From Xylona heveae TC161 (lineage: Eukaryota > Ascomycota > Xylonomycetes > Xylonales > Xylonaceae): 64,000 nt of DNA. Under the pieces are notes generated by a model, which was given only the letters and a program-made list of their open reading frames with translations, did not search any database and was not told the origin of the DNA. Every line of letters starts with the position of its first letter. The first letter of the stretch is position 1. The position numbers and the translations under genes are program-made. Where the stretch lies: NCBI RefSeq assembly GCF_001619985.1, contig NW_017264193.1, forward strand, positions 997,726 through 1,061,725, given 5' to 3'. This document shows, one piece after another, positions 46,567 through 57,331 of the stretch.

Positions 46567-49317
46567 GATTTCCGTGATCGACACCAATGAATTCGAAAAA
46601 TGAGTTCGGCCAGTTGTGGTCAATTGTTTCTCTGTTGGAAGCTTGTGTTCTTTTTCAATTGAGGTTCGTTTTGGGAAGGGCATAGAGTTCGCCCCCGCTT
46701 GATCACTCCTTCAACTGTTTGTTGAAGCAGCAACGGACGAATCGCATGAGGTCATTCCGACGCAGCCAACCAGCCCGCTTCCCCTCGCCCCAACCACGGC
46801 CGAGCTGCCCCTGACAAACGGTTGGTATCTGCAGGTATACTATTATGCTCTTGAGGTAAGAAGGTACCCCATAATACACTTCAGGAACACTCACCTCCGG
46901 TCTTTACCTTAGCTCCCTGCAGATTCATAATCGTTCTGGGCACCATACTACTCCGTATGATCTTCTCCAATACCTGGTTTTGCCAATAATGTCCAGATTA
47001 CCACTAACAATGTACCATATGAGCCAAAAAAAAAAAAAAAAAAAAAAAAAACTTACAAAAGGATACCATTTAGAACATCACACTTTTTTATTGTTTTAAT
47101 AAAATTGAAGCCCTTTGACTTTTCTCCTTATGATTTGAGCTACTTCAAGAAATATCACCATTGTTATACATGTCATATCAGTATGGGCTCAAGCTGTCGG
47201 GTATTGCAATGTTGGAAATCCTCAAAGCTTTCCAAAAAAGATTTTGGCCTGGTGCTCGAGCAGCGACCGCTTACGATGAACAGATGAGAAGTGAAGACCC
47301 TTGGACGGGGTTGACAATCCCAGGGACGTGGAATAACGTGTTATTTACCTACCTTAGCCTCACCAGATGAGAATAGGTGCGAAGTTCCTATGGGAGGGTC
47401 TACCGATGCACATTCTCAAATGGCAATTTGATGTAGGGCCGCAATCCCCTTCTCATCTCCGGTCCACCAAGCGTCAAGCTTCGCGTACTATTCCTCATCA
47501 CGTACCTGTATCTAGGTACAGACTGCTAGCGACGTTCCTTATTGTACTGACCAGACCGCTCCTTCTAACATGCTTTTAGGGATTTTGGTTAACTTAGTGG
47601 GCTTGTCGTTTAGGGCCCAGTCCAGTTAAGCACTTGTGTCAGGCCAAGGCGCAAATCACAGTACAATAGTACGGTTTACTGTGCCGTATGGGACATTTAT
47701 TGATTGACAGCCACTTTCGCACGAATTAGCAAAATAACGCTTGTCGATCCACACCTTTGAACCTACTGTATGTCTACTGTAGGTACACAAAACCTAGCTA
47801 CCTTGGTCGAAGGAATTACTGTACTAATTAAGTTACTGCTGAGCCCAGGAAAGCCGCGCCAGAGCGACAAAGTTTGAACCCCTTAGTGCCCATGACGGAT
47901 GAGGGGAACCGCGCCGACCCGACCACCCGGCCGCAGCCCCATGACATGCGGGGCCGAAAGCAAGAGATCCTGCAGCAAGGGCGACAAGGTGCCGAGGTTC
48001 TTTGCATGTCAATTATTACAGTGACGACTATATCAATTGCAAGCACACTTGCAGAGAAGCTGGGCCAGTGATGAATTCGCTGGCGTCCACTAATAATCGG
48101 AGTCACATTTGCTCAGCCAGATATGGACAGTTCAAGTCAATCACTGATTCCGTCTCTACATTAATGTACGCTAATGGAAATTCTTTCCATGGGCATGGTA
48201 TTTGGCCCCCATCTGGCTGATTTGTTCAGCTACCAGGGGAGGGATTTTTCTAGGAAATCCTAATCTACAACCTTTATAGTTTCAACTACCCATTGAGTTT
48301 GATGATCCAACCAATTTCAAATAATCTGCTCTGACAGGAGGATATCTACTCAATGGGGAAATATCATCCCCATGTTTTATGCAGCTACCGTCAGGACAAC
48401 TCTTGTACAGTGTACATCTAGTCTCTCCATGTTGGAACGGGGCCTGATCAATAATGGAGTCATGATCGCTCTCGGCATCAGAGACTTGAAAAAGAGCGAG
48501 AAGCGGGGGCGCACGCTCTAGCGAGCTAGTTTCTTGAAACCCACACCCGGCTTTGTTGTCAATACTGTGGATTCTTCGCCTGTCCCTCGTGCACTCGAAA
48601 CTTACAATGCATGGTGAGTTGGCTAGGGGTCATCTTCATGTACTGCGGCATATCGGATCCCGGCCTGCAAACATGGCTTATTTGCAGCATATCAGTCATT
48701 TTGCTGCATAATGCATAGCATAATATGTGCAGAGAACATTTCCCACTCCAATCCATGCTTCGGAAATTCAAGGATATGATCCTTGTGGGAGGCGATACGA
48801 AAGATGCAGCTAGTGACGCTAAAACAACCTGCAAGATGAGGGGCCACCCATGAGATTTTAGCCCTGCGTCCAGCATGAGCTGCAACATTCAATAAATCAG
48901 AAACGTTCTTTCCGGCCGGCACCTCTGCCTCCTGACACGTCGGTAAGACGTTCATGTCGACTGAGCACGTACAATGACAGCACAGCAGTTTTCTGGATCG
49001 CGGACCCAGCTCCGCATTGAAATGGAACAAGGTCACTTTATTACTGAATAAGGGAAATTGTTTTGAGGGTCTTCTATCGATGCAACGTACGATTACATCT
49101 GTCAACTGCCTTATGGTCGTATCGACATCTACACCAGCAACCCTCCCATAAATTTGGGTATTAATTGATGAGACCGAAATTGCTCCAATTGACTGTGATA
49201 TCTGAAAAGGTTGTATGGAGCATATACACATATAGAAAGGAAAAATATGATTCAAAGAAGAATGCGGGAAATTCAGACGCGGCTCGAGAAGGCAGAAAGG
49301 TCTCGTCTTTGAGACAC
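46567..49317. other. Gene-poor spacer
   Basis: 2.75 kb without a supported gene. An A26 run lies at 47026-47051. The open frame at 48692-49255 on the minus strand (187 codons) is Cys-rich but has no family resemblance or start context. The rest is mixed AT-rich DNA. Confidence 0.5.
47026..47051. repeat. A26 homopolymer
   Basis: Uninterrupted run of 26 A. It might be the 3' end of a retroposed copy, but no such sequence is recognisable upstream and no flanking duplication is evident. Confidence 0.95.
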
Positions 49318-51085
49318 TTACAATTTCATACCTAGGTTCACATGGATGGACTTCGCGTTGGTGTATGCCGCCAAGCCAGCTTCGCCCAACTCACGACCAA
49401 TACCGCTCTGCTTGACTCCACCAAAGGGGATTCGGAAGTCCTCGTCATTGCTTGAGTTGATCCAAACCATACCCGCCTCAATTTGGCGGGCTACCCGATG
49501 AGCCCGTGACAGATCCTGGGTGAAGACGGCACTGCCGAGACCGTACGTAGTGTCATTGGCTCGCTCAATAGCCTCTTCCTCGGTCTTGAAGCTGGAGATG
49601 ACGAGGAAAGGACCAAAGATTTCTTCACGGTAAATCTTCATGTGATCCTTGACATTGGAGAAGACGGTGGGCTCGACGAAAAATCCCTTGCCGTTGGCAT
49701 TCTTGTAAGGCGAACCACCAGTGACCAAAGTGGCGCCCTCCGACTTGCCCGATTCAATGTATCCCAGGACACGCTCATACTGGGCTTTTGTGACTTGAGG
49801 ACCTTGGAAAGTGGAGTCATCAAAAGGATTGCCCACCGTCGAAGTCTTCTTCAGGTAGTCGGTAAAGAGGGGAATGAACTTCTCATAGACACTCTCGTGG
49901 ACGAGCACGCGCGACGTGGCAGAACAAATCTGACCCATATTGGACATGATTCCAAAGTGTGCCCACTTGACTGCCTGCTCGAGATCGGCGTCGTCAAAGA
50001 TGAGCATAGGTGACTTTCCACCTGTCTCAAGTGTAATGTTCTTCATGTTGATCGCAGCCATCTTCATAATCTCTCGTCCCGTGGCTGTGGAACCGGTAAA
50101 GGCAATCTTGTCAATCTTCGGGTGCGTGGCAATGGGAGCACCACAGTCCCGTCCGTATCCGTTAAGGAAGTTGACAACTCCGGGTGGAAAGCCCGCCTCT
50201 TTGATGAGCTGACCAAGGTACAGGATAGACAACGGGGTTTGCTCTGCCGCCTTGAGAACTACAGTGTTTCCGCATGCCAGGGCCGGACCGAGTTTCCATG
50301 CAGCCATAGCCAGGGGATAGTTCCATCTGTACAACCAAACAAACCCAGTTAGAGCTGAAATTGCAGTCCCAATGAGAGGGCACAAGTGTCCCGAGTGGGT
50401 CAGGATGCGACTTACGGAATAATCTGTCCACAGACACCGACTGGTTCTCTAATTGTGTATGACAACTTCTTGGGATTGGTCTCAATGACTTGTCCGTGCA
50501 ATTTGTCTGCGTAACCGGCATAATATCTGATGGTGCCTGCCGTTGCAAGGAGGACGTCGACTTCGAGAGCGACCGAGTAAGGCTTGCCTAGCATAAGGTA
50601 TCAGCAACGAGACGTCTGAGTTCAAACATTTCAGTTCTTTCTCAAACTCACCATTATCCCACGCGTCAATAGTCGCCAATGTCTCGGCATGCTGCTCTAT
50701 AAGCGTAGCCAGCTTCAACATTAGGTTGCCACGGTCCGTGGTGTCAAGGTCCCGCCACTCAGGGCTCTTGAGCGCCTTGCGGGCGGCCTCGACCGCGATG
50801 TCAACATCATCGGCATCAGCGGCGTACACGGACGTGATATCAGTCTCGTCTCTGCAGAATGAAAGAAAAAACTTCATTAGCACCACACGTTGGTTGTCGC
50901 CTGTACACGGCACTCCATTGGTCGCCAGGGTCTAGGGATGCAGAAATGACCTACGTGGGATTGATCGTAGTCAACTTCTTGCCCGATTTGGACTTTACAA
51001 ATTCATTGTTGATGAACAAGCCAATTGGCTGAGTGTATTTGCGGCCATTGGGGGCCGTCAATTCGACAAAGAGGTCCGACGACAT
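49318..51085 (-). CDS. NAD(P)-dependent aldehyde dehydrogenase
   Basis: Four exons from the ATG at 51085: 51085-50955, 50851-50652, 50587-50416 and 50326-49318; 503 residues. It oxidises aldehydes such as acetaldehyde to acids. Conserved parts: GLFINNEFVKSKSGK at the N-terminus, CGQIIPWNYPLAMAAWK across the last junction, the cofactor loop FTGSTATGREIM, ETGGKSP with the general-base Glu, and GQICSATSRV with the catalytic Cys. The EEIFGPFLVISSF and FGGVKQSGIGRELGEAGL motifs and the end, NLGMKL, match fungal AldA-type enzymes. The 51085 start gives the cytosolic length. The same frame is open to ATGs at 51313 and 51367, which would add a basic, Ser-rich leader of 76 or 94 residues like a mitochondrial presequence. 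The exon 4 stop overlaps a GTAAGT sequence, but the C-terminus is the normal one. Confidence 0.95.
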
Positions 51086-52295
51086 ATTGGAAGATGAGCG
51101 GGAAGTGCTAAAACAACGATGAATGGGTACAGAGCGGACGTGGCTGCAAGTCAAGAAATGCTGAGATATCTCTCTACAATGCCTCTTGCGACAACGAGAA
51201 AGAGGAGAACTTTTAGGAAGCAAGAGGGAAGAAGTGGAAAAGGAAAGATGGGGTGGAAAGAATGCAGGTGACGGAGGTGATGTTGATGCGGAGTTGACGG
51301 CGACAGATAACATGTATTTGGGGCGGTGGAGGGCGATGCCCTTGGTCGGGACCTTCATCATCACCATTAGATTATTCTATGATTACCAAACGCTATTTTC
51401 TTGGAGCAAAACGAGCTTATTGGCAGAGTCGTGGTGACATTTCTCAAGGGATCAATTGAAGCTCTTGCATTGGGTGAAAGTGGGGAAGAAGAGGGGCAGC
51501 TGTCCGACGGGAACAAGGTAGCTGTTTATCTATCGCGGATGCAGTTGCCTATCACGGGTTTAGTCCCTAGATGCACCGCAGCTGTGATCGCCAAATGTTC
51601 CGAAAAAGTTGATAACTTACTCGATTCCGCCAAGTTGATGGACCCGACAGCGCCGAAAGACTTTTTCAATTCGTGATATCTACGCGGGTAGACGTGATGA
51701 TGGTGGGTTCCATTACGTTTTCCAAATTTCTGATAGCCCATAGGTTTTGATGACCTGCTGATCTCAAAATGGGGAAGAAAAATGTCTGCCTTTTTCTCCA
51801 TGTGAATATTTTGTTTGACATTCTCTTTTTATCCACAAAAAATATAAATTTGTGTCTCAAACAATGTGTGCGACGTATAGCTTTGAGCTTGATCATCATA
51901 TTTCAACGCAAAACTGCATTTTCAGCGTATGAATATCATTCATGTGGCGTCGGAGGTTCATTGCCAGAAGAGAAATACTTTAAATCTACTGCTACGATCC
52001 ATTGACCAATTGTCGATTATATTCCCATTGCAAGTACGTACGAATACAAGAAGTCATAAAAATATTCTTATCACTTCTTCTTCTTCTTCTGCAAGTCATT
52101 TGTGATGTTGTGCGTCGCTGTTGATCTAGACCTTATTTGGGAGGTAAATTTGGTGTGATCTCATCGCAACTCTCGCGACGCGTGCTCCATGTCGATTCAC
52201 CTTACCACAGTCATTCAGCTCCAATTGACTTTGTAATTATTTTTCTCTTCCCCCATTTACAATTCCTCACCACTGAAGCATCTACGACTGTCGCA
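51086..52295. promoter_or_regulatory. Divergent promoter of aldehyde dehydrogenase and EVE-domain genes
   Basis: 1.2 kb between start codons. 51086-51367 may instead be coding (leader of the dehydrogenase). 51401-51676 is an open plus-strand frame of 91 codons without recognisable domain. 51790-52130 is AT-rich with a TTC run near 52075-52091. Confidence 0.45.
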
Positions 52296-54169
52296 ATGCC
52301 TCCGCGAAAGCGAACCGCGAGTCAAGTCGAGCCTACGACATCTAGTAGTCCCCAGAAGAGAGCTCGTCGCGGCGCCGTGAGTGTTCCTGCTCCTACTGCG
52401 GCATCATCGCGACCTCGACGTCTGGCCACGGGCACTCAGGACCAGACTACCAGAGCAATGCGAACAAGGGCGCCGAAGATCGCGGATGAGTCTACCAAAC
52501 AAACAGCACGACAATTACCAAAATCTACGACCACGACCACGTCCAAAGGTCGCCCAACCGCCGCTCGTTCAACCCGAGAGAGTAAGAAGGCAGTAACTGT
52601 GCCGAGCAAAGGTCGTCCAGGCCGTCGAGGCAAGACCATTAAAAAGGATGTCGAGGAAGATGCGGGAGTCGAAATTGCTTCGCGCACCGGCAAGCGATCT
52701 ACCTCCAAGCGGCCGACGAACAATGACGTTGAGGATTCGAATTTCACTGTGATAATCAAAAAGGACGACAACCGTCCGAAGAGAGCGAAGCAGCTTGCGG
52801 ATGAAGAGATTGCAGATGAAAGTGGGCACTGCTTCTGGCTCATGAAGGCAGAGCCCGAGTCACGCTTGGAAAAGGGCATTGATGTCAGGTTCTCAATTGA
52901 CGATCTGGCCGCCGCCACGGAACCTGAACCTTGGGATGGTGAGTCCACACGTGGAAGCTCTTGCATATTAGAGATACACCGCTGACATTAAAATACAATA
53001 GGGGTCCGTAACTATGTTGGTATGTTCAGCACCAACTTCCTTTCTGCAGCAAGCTTTCATGCTAACGCGTGGGAAATGCGATAGCTCGAAATAACCTCCG
53101 CGCAATGGCAGAGGGAGACAAAGCATTCTTTTACCATTCCAATTGCAAAGTCCCAGGAATTGCGGGCATCCTGGAGATTGTGCGCGAAAACTCTGTCGAT
53201 GGTATGCCTTTTTTTCTATCCAACCTACACCTCAACAAGGAAACATTCTTTTACTTGGCATTTTCTATCGTATTTCTATATCGCATAGACTGACAGCCCT
53301 TAGCAAGCGCTCTGGACCCTAAACACCCATACTACGACCCCAAGGCGACTCCAGAAAATCCCCGCTGGTCCGTCGTTCACGTCGAGTTCCGTCGCAAATT
53401 CAAACAACTCATTAGCCTTACCGAGCTCAAGACGTTTGCCCGACCAGGAGGCATCCTTGAAGACATGGAGCTGTTGCGCCAATCCCGTCTCAGCGTATCA
53501 AAAGTGACCAAGAAGCAGTGGGACTTTATCATGAAGCTCGCCAACGACGCAGGCGAGGTGGAAGAGAATGAGGGACGCAATGAGGATGCCGAGACTGTGA
53601 CCAAGCCCGCACCGGATAATAAAGAGAATGTCAACGGCGAGGAATCTGAGCCGCACGGGGCCACATCTGCAGAAGAACCTCCAATCGAGGAATCTGAGCC
53701 GCACGGGGCCACATCTGCAGAAGAACCTCCAATCAATAACCAAACCGAACAACTCCAAAAACCTTCTGAGGAAACTAGTCTGACACCCAACGAGCTCGAG
53801 GCCAAGGTCGAGGCCAAGGCAACGGAGCAAAAGCCCGACCAACCTATTTTGCCTTCGCAGGACTTTGCCGCCGCTGCACAGCTGCAGCAAAACGGGGGAA
53901 CTTTGTCTACCAACGGTATCGATCACAAGACTGAAGGTGCCACTGTGCACAACGACTCCAAGGATACAGTCAACCCTTCAATCAATACCGATAATCACGC
54001 ACCCGGCCTCGATGCGGCACAGCCCCCTCGCGACACTCCGCAGCAGCAGCAGCAGACAGTCAATGGAAACAGCCCAGATGTTCTTCCCGTACTTAGTGGC
54101 TATGGACCGCCCGAGCTAGACGTGGCTGCACCACCCCCGGACCTTGACCCTGATGAATATGGGCTCTAG
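52296..54169 (+). CDS. EVE-domain protein (thymocyte nuclear protein 1-like)
   Basis: Four exons: 52296-52938, 53002-53019, 53085-53201 and 53304-54169; 547 residues. EVE domains belong to the PUA-like group and bind modified bases in DNA or RNA; THYN1 relatives have been linked to modified cytosine. The N-terminal 170 residues are basic, Ser/Thr-rich and likely a nuclear, DNA-contacting tail (MPPRKRTASQ, SPQKRARRG). The EVE domain spans about residues 176-400: HCFWLMKAEPESR, FSIDDLAA, WDGVRNYVARNNLRAM across an 18-bp exon, GDKAFFYHSNCKVPGIAGI, YYDPKATPENPRWSVVHVEF and the C-terminal helix KQWDFIMKLA. The tail after that is acidic and Gln/Pro-rich with a perfect 48-bp (16-residue) tandem duplication. 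The ATG at 52296 is preferred to the open frame upstream because it yields a normal start and the upstream translation is hydrophobic and unrelated. Confidence 0.9.
53639..53734. repeat. Perfect 48-bp tandem duplication inside the EVE gene
   Basis: Two identical units, 53639-53686 and 53687-53734, each coding ESEPHGATSAEEPPI plus a Glu or Asn at the joint. In frame, so the protein gains 16 residues. The lack of differences suggests a recent event. Confidence 0.95.
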
Positions 54170-54715
54170 GTTTTTTTTTTTTTTCCTCTTTTTTCTTGTT
54201 TTTTTCCCCCCCCAACATGCTGCCACCAAATTGAGGTTGAGTTTCTACTCCAGCCGCCCCGCGAGACCCCGCCGCAGCTGCACCTCTTCTTCTTCCTAAT
54301 CTGCTACGCCTCATTCAACTATCCTATCATCCTGTCCGCCAACCGAGCCTTCTTTCGCTGCTCCTCCTGCTCCTGCTTTTCCTCCAGAGAATGCTCGCAC
54401 TCCATACGGCCACTCTTCTTTTCCTCTTCTTCTTTTTTTCTTCCCCTCCCTTTTTTTTTTCTTTTTTCTTCCTCTTTTTTTCCCCTTCCGGTATACTCTC
54501 TAGCTGGTTTTCTAGGTGTTTTTTCCTACTGCTGAGCGCAACCAGACGCATGTATCATTCCTTCCCATTTCCAAACAAAATATGGAATTTCGAGACTTTT
54601 CCCTCTGCTTTACCCTTTATGCTTCCCTCCCCCTTTTCCCGTCCCTTTTCATTTTTTTTGCTTTTCTTATCAGACACGGAGAGTCTGAATTTCTGGCCCT
54701 GTCCTTGTCTTCGTA

Positions 54716-54719
<4 letters not shown>

Positions 54720-54762
<43 letters not shown>
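54720..54762. repeat. T43 homopolymer
   Basis: A run of 43 T in the assembled sequence. Length may vary in the cell and in assembly. Confidence 0.95.
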
Positions 54763-54910
54763 CGTTCGACAAATTACTAGATCTTCTCAATTGCAATGTA
54801 TCAGTCACGGACTTTAATATGGGCGTTAGTTTAATGCACTGAATTGCGTACGGCTGGATTAGTTTGGCTTGGGCTTGAGTTTAAATTAGAGTATGCTGAG
54901 TTGAGTTCAC

Positions 54911-54946
54911 TTTCAGTTCAATTCAGTTCAATTCAGTTCACTTCAG
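54911..54946. repeat. Tandem decamer repeat, ATTCAGTTCA type
   Basis: Four near-identical ten-base units, the first and last with one or two differences. A separate GACTTGA-type repeat lies at 55002-55025. Confidence 0.8.
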
Positions 54947-55755
54947 TCTGGAGTGGGTTCAGTTGAATTTAAGTCGGGTTTGATGTGCATGCTTGATTCG
55001 GGACTTGAGACTTGAGACTTGAGATTTGATTTGACTTGGCTACAGCGTGCGCGTCCATTGCGTCTCCATTGCTTGTTCAATTTGTCCTGGATTGCTCGAC
55101 TGCTCGACCGCTTGGCTCGAGGCCGCTTGGCTGGAACTCGTGGCTTTGTTTTGCGGCAGGCCTTTTTATTTCTACCTTCTACATTGCTAAGTTAAACTAT
55201 TACTTCTCGTTGCATCTCCCATTGCCCTCTGCTTCAATCGCTATTGGTAGGTAATCTAGCTTAGTTGAGGGTACGTTAAGGCAGCTACCTATCCTTACTT
55301 TTTTTCGTTAAATTTGCATAAATTACATGAGGTCTGTAGGGGCACTACTCTGTATGAGGTGAAGGATGAGGGTTTGATAGAACACTACCCTGTATGAGAT
55401 GAAGGAAGACATGAAGAAGAAGGGAGAGAAGGAGAGGAAGAAGAGGAAAAAAGGAGTAAAAGGGAACAGCGTCTTTTTGCCTTCACTTGCTCTTATATTA
55501 GAATTAATCCTACAGCCTAGATACTAAAAAGCAATAATCTTACAGACTCAATACCAAAAAGTAACAAACAGAAAGTGGAAACAGCTTGATCAATTAGGTA
55601 TAACGGGGCGGAGCTAAATCCAACGAGCCAACATTCCCTTCTGCCAAGATTAATTTTGATATTCTCTCCGCCCTGGAGGAAAGAGAAGAAAAGGAGGAAA
55701 GATTAATAATGAAGAAAGCCAAAAAAGAAATAAAAATCAGAGTAGGGCTCAATTT

Positions 55756-56619
55756 TCACCCCTGTCTCCGAGTGGCAGGCTTTCTCGACTTTGTCCCCGC
55801 GGCGGGACTCGAGGTGGTCTTTTCCGCCTTTCCTTTGGCTTTTCCTGCCGACTTCTTCTGGCCTGCCGCGGGCGACTTGTTCCAGTAGAGCACCATCTGG
55901 GCCGCTAGAACCGCATTGAGGACAAAGCCGGCGACGAAACCATACAAGATGAGTTTGTCATCAACTTCCTGCAGGGTCGTAAAGATCCGGGACAAGCTTC
56001 CACCGAGATAATTAAACACTGCAAACGCAGACAACTGGCCCGTGCTACCCTCTTTCCAGATTGTATAGATCTGGGGCACTTTGCTCGCGACGCTGAGCAG
56101 TCCCGCTGCGGCCTGGAGATAGGCCAGCAGCTCAGCATTGACGGCGCGCTCTTGGAACAACGCGCCCGCCACTACGGCGAGAAGGGCAATGAATATTCCT
56201 GCGCCGACCGTCCGGCCCGAATATGAAAGTACCAAGGCGGCAATAACGATATCTTGCACAGAGAGCAAGGCGGTCTCGCCATAGGTGCTAAAGGGAAACC
56301 CGTGCCGCACGTTGTACGCGAGCGAAATCAGGTAGGATGCAGTTTCGAGAAGAATAGATGGGAGTGATAGACCGGCGGCGGATTCAGATGCGACGAGTTT
56401 GATGATTTGAGGGACTTTGACGATCGAGGATACGAGCACAATTCCAATGCCAAGTGCTTTCGAGATCGCAAGCTTGATGCACTCGGGGGAAGAGAATGGG
56501 TCAATGTCCAAGACGAGTGTCTGGTAGCATACTGGCCCGAGAAGAGTGCTGGCTGCTTCTGCGATTGGAGCTGGCAGGTTGTGCGTAATGGGCTGGAGAA
56601 TTGAGCGGAGGATGTCCAT
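55756..56619 (-). CDS. PQ-loop protein, mannose-P-dolichol utilisation defect 1 type (MPDU1)
   Basis: Intronless, 287 residues. MPDU1 proteins act in the endoplasmic reticulum and are needed to use dolichol-phosphate mannose and glucose in glycosylation and GPI synthesis. Two PQ-loop repeats are present, with VKVPQIIKL (about 68-76) and SKVPQIYTI (about 182-190). Around them are seven hydrophobic segments, including AGIFIALLAVVAGALF and LILYGFVAGFVLNAVLAAQM. The conserved N-terminal part CIKLAISKALGIGIVLVSS fits the family. The C-terminus is Lys-rich, as is usual for an ER membrane protein. The ATG at 56619 gives the normal length. Confidence 0.93.
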   Translation of the reverse strand: MDILRSILQPITHNLPAPIAEAASTLLGPVCYQTLVLDIDPFSSPECIKLAISKALGIGIVLVSSIVKVPQIIKLVASESAAGLSLPSILLETASYLISLAYNVRHGFPFSTYGETALLSVQDIVIAALVLSYSGRTVGAGIFIALLAVVAGALFQERAVNAELLAYLQAAAGLLSVASKVPQIYTIWKEGSTGQLSAFAVFNYLGGSLSRIFTTLQEVDDKLILYGFVAGFVLNAVLAAQMVLYWNKSPAAGQKKSAGKAKGKAEKTTSSPAAGTKSRKPATRRQG

Positions 56620-57331
56620 GTTTTTCTTCTCGCTTTTCCTCTTTTGAGTGCTGTGTTGGTGGTGTAGAGGAGGTGTTGCGGTTGGAGAGTCCTGGGGTTT
56701 AAGCGGTGTGCTTTGGATTCGAGGTGCGCGATGATAGCTAGCTAAGCTAGCTAGCTGGGTAAAGGAGGTAGTTTATAGTAAATATCTGGAAGCAGAGACA
56801 CAGTCTGTGCTGCGTGGTAAATGCTTTCTAGCCACGGGAGGCCAGGTGATGATCGGTGTTATTGTAGAGTTTGTTCTATCCCCGTTGTGGTTTGCGGAAA
56901 AGGACAAATGTCAACAAAGTTGAATTCGTGGTGAGAGGGTTGACGACGGTTGAAGAAGTGGGACGTGCACAGGAAAAGTACCGTTACCAATTTTACCCGC
57001 TTCGGCTGTGCCTCAATTTTCGTACCGAGTACACCTTTCCTCTGTTTACCGACTAACGTCACTCGGACCCTGAATATGTGTTTAGGGCTTGATGTTCTGG
57101 GATCCCAAACTCGAAACCTACGTCGCGCTGTACAAGTAAAATTTAAAATCCTAATCTTCAGTTGTGTATTTTATCATTCCGGCGTTGCGTAATCATACTT
57201 CTTGCACATTTTGACGCTGCGAAGAGACATTTTGCCCGAGTGTAATCAACATACTCGTCATGACATCTATTCTTGGAGAAGAGACTGTGAATAAGGTATA
57301 GTACAAGTCTATGATGCAATCACAAGTTCCT
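56620..57331. other. Intergenic between the MPDU1-type gene and the aspartyl-tRNA synthetase gene
   Basis: About 710 bp. It contains the MPDU1-type promoter, with a GCTAGC-rich palindromic run near 56737-56757, and the 3' end of the tRNA synthetase gene. No gene is supported. Confidence 0.5.

Larger units (their letters stand above)
54170..55755. other. Convergent 3' region with pyrimidine tracts and short repeats
   Basis: 1.6 kb between the stops of the EVE and MPDU1-type genes. 54170-54215 and 54410-54490 are T/C-rich, 54720-54762 is a T run, and 54911-54946 and 55002-55025 are short tandem repeats. No gene is supported. Confidence 0.55.

Noticed and set aside
46979-47051. Retroposed copy ending in the A26 run
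   Set aside because: No recognisable source sequence upstream and no flanking duplication.
48692-49255. Minus-strand open frame of 187 codons, Cys-rich
   Set aside because: No zinc-binding spacing pattern or family resemblance, and no convincing start context.
51401-51676. Plus-strand open frame of 91 codons upstream of the EVE gene
   Set aside because: No domain; it overlaps opposing frames of similar length, so it is not distinguishable from chance.
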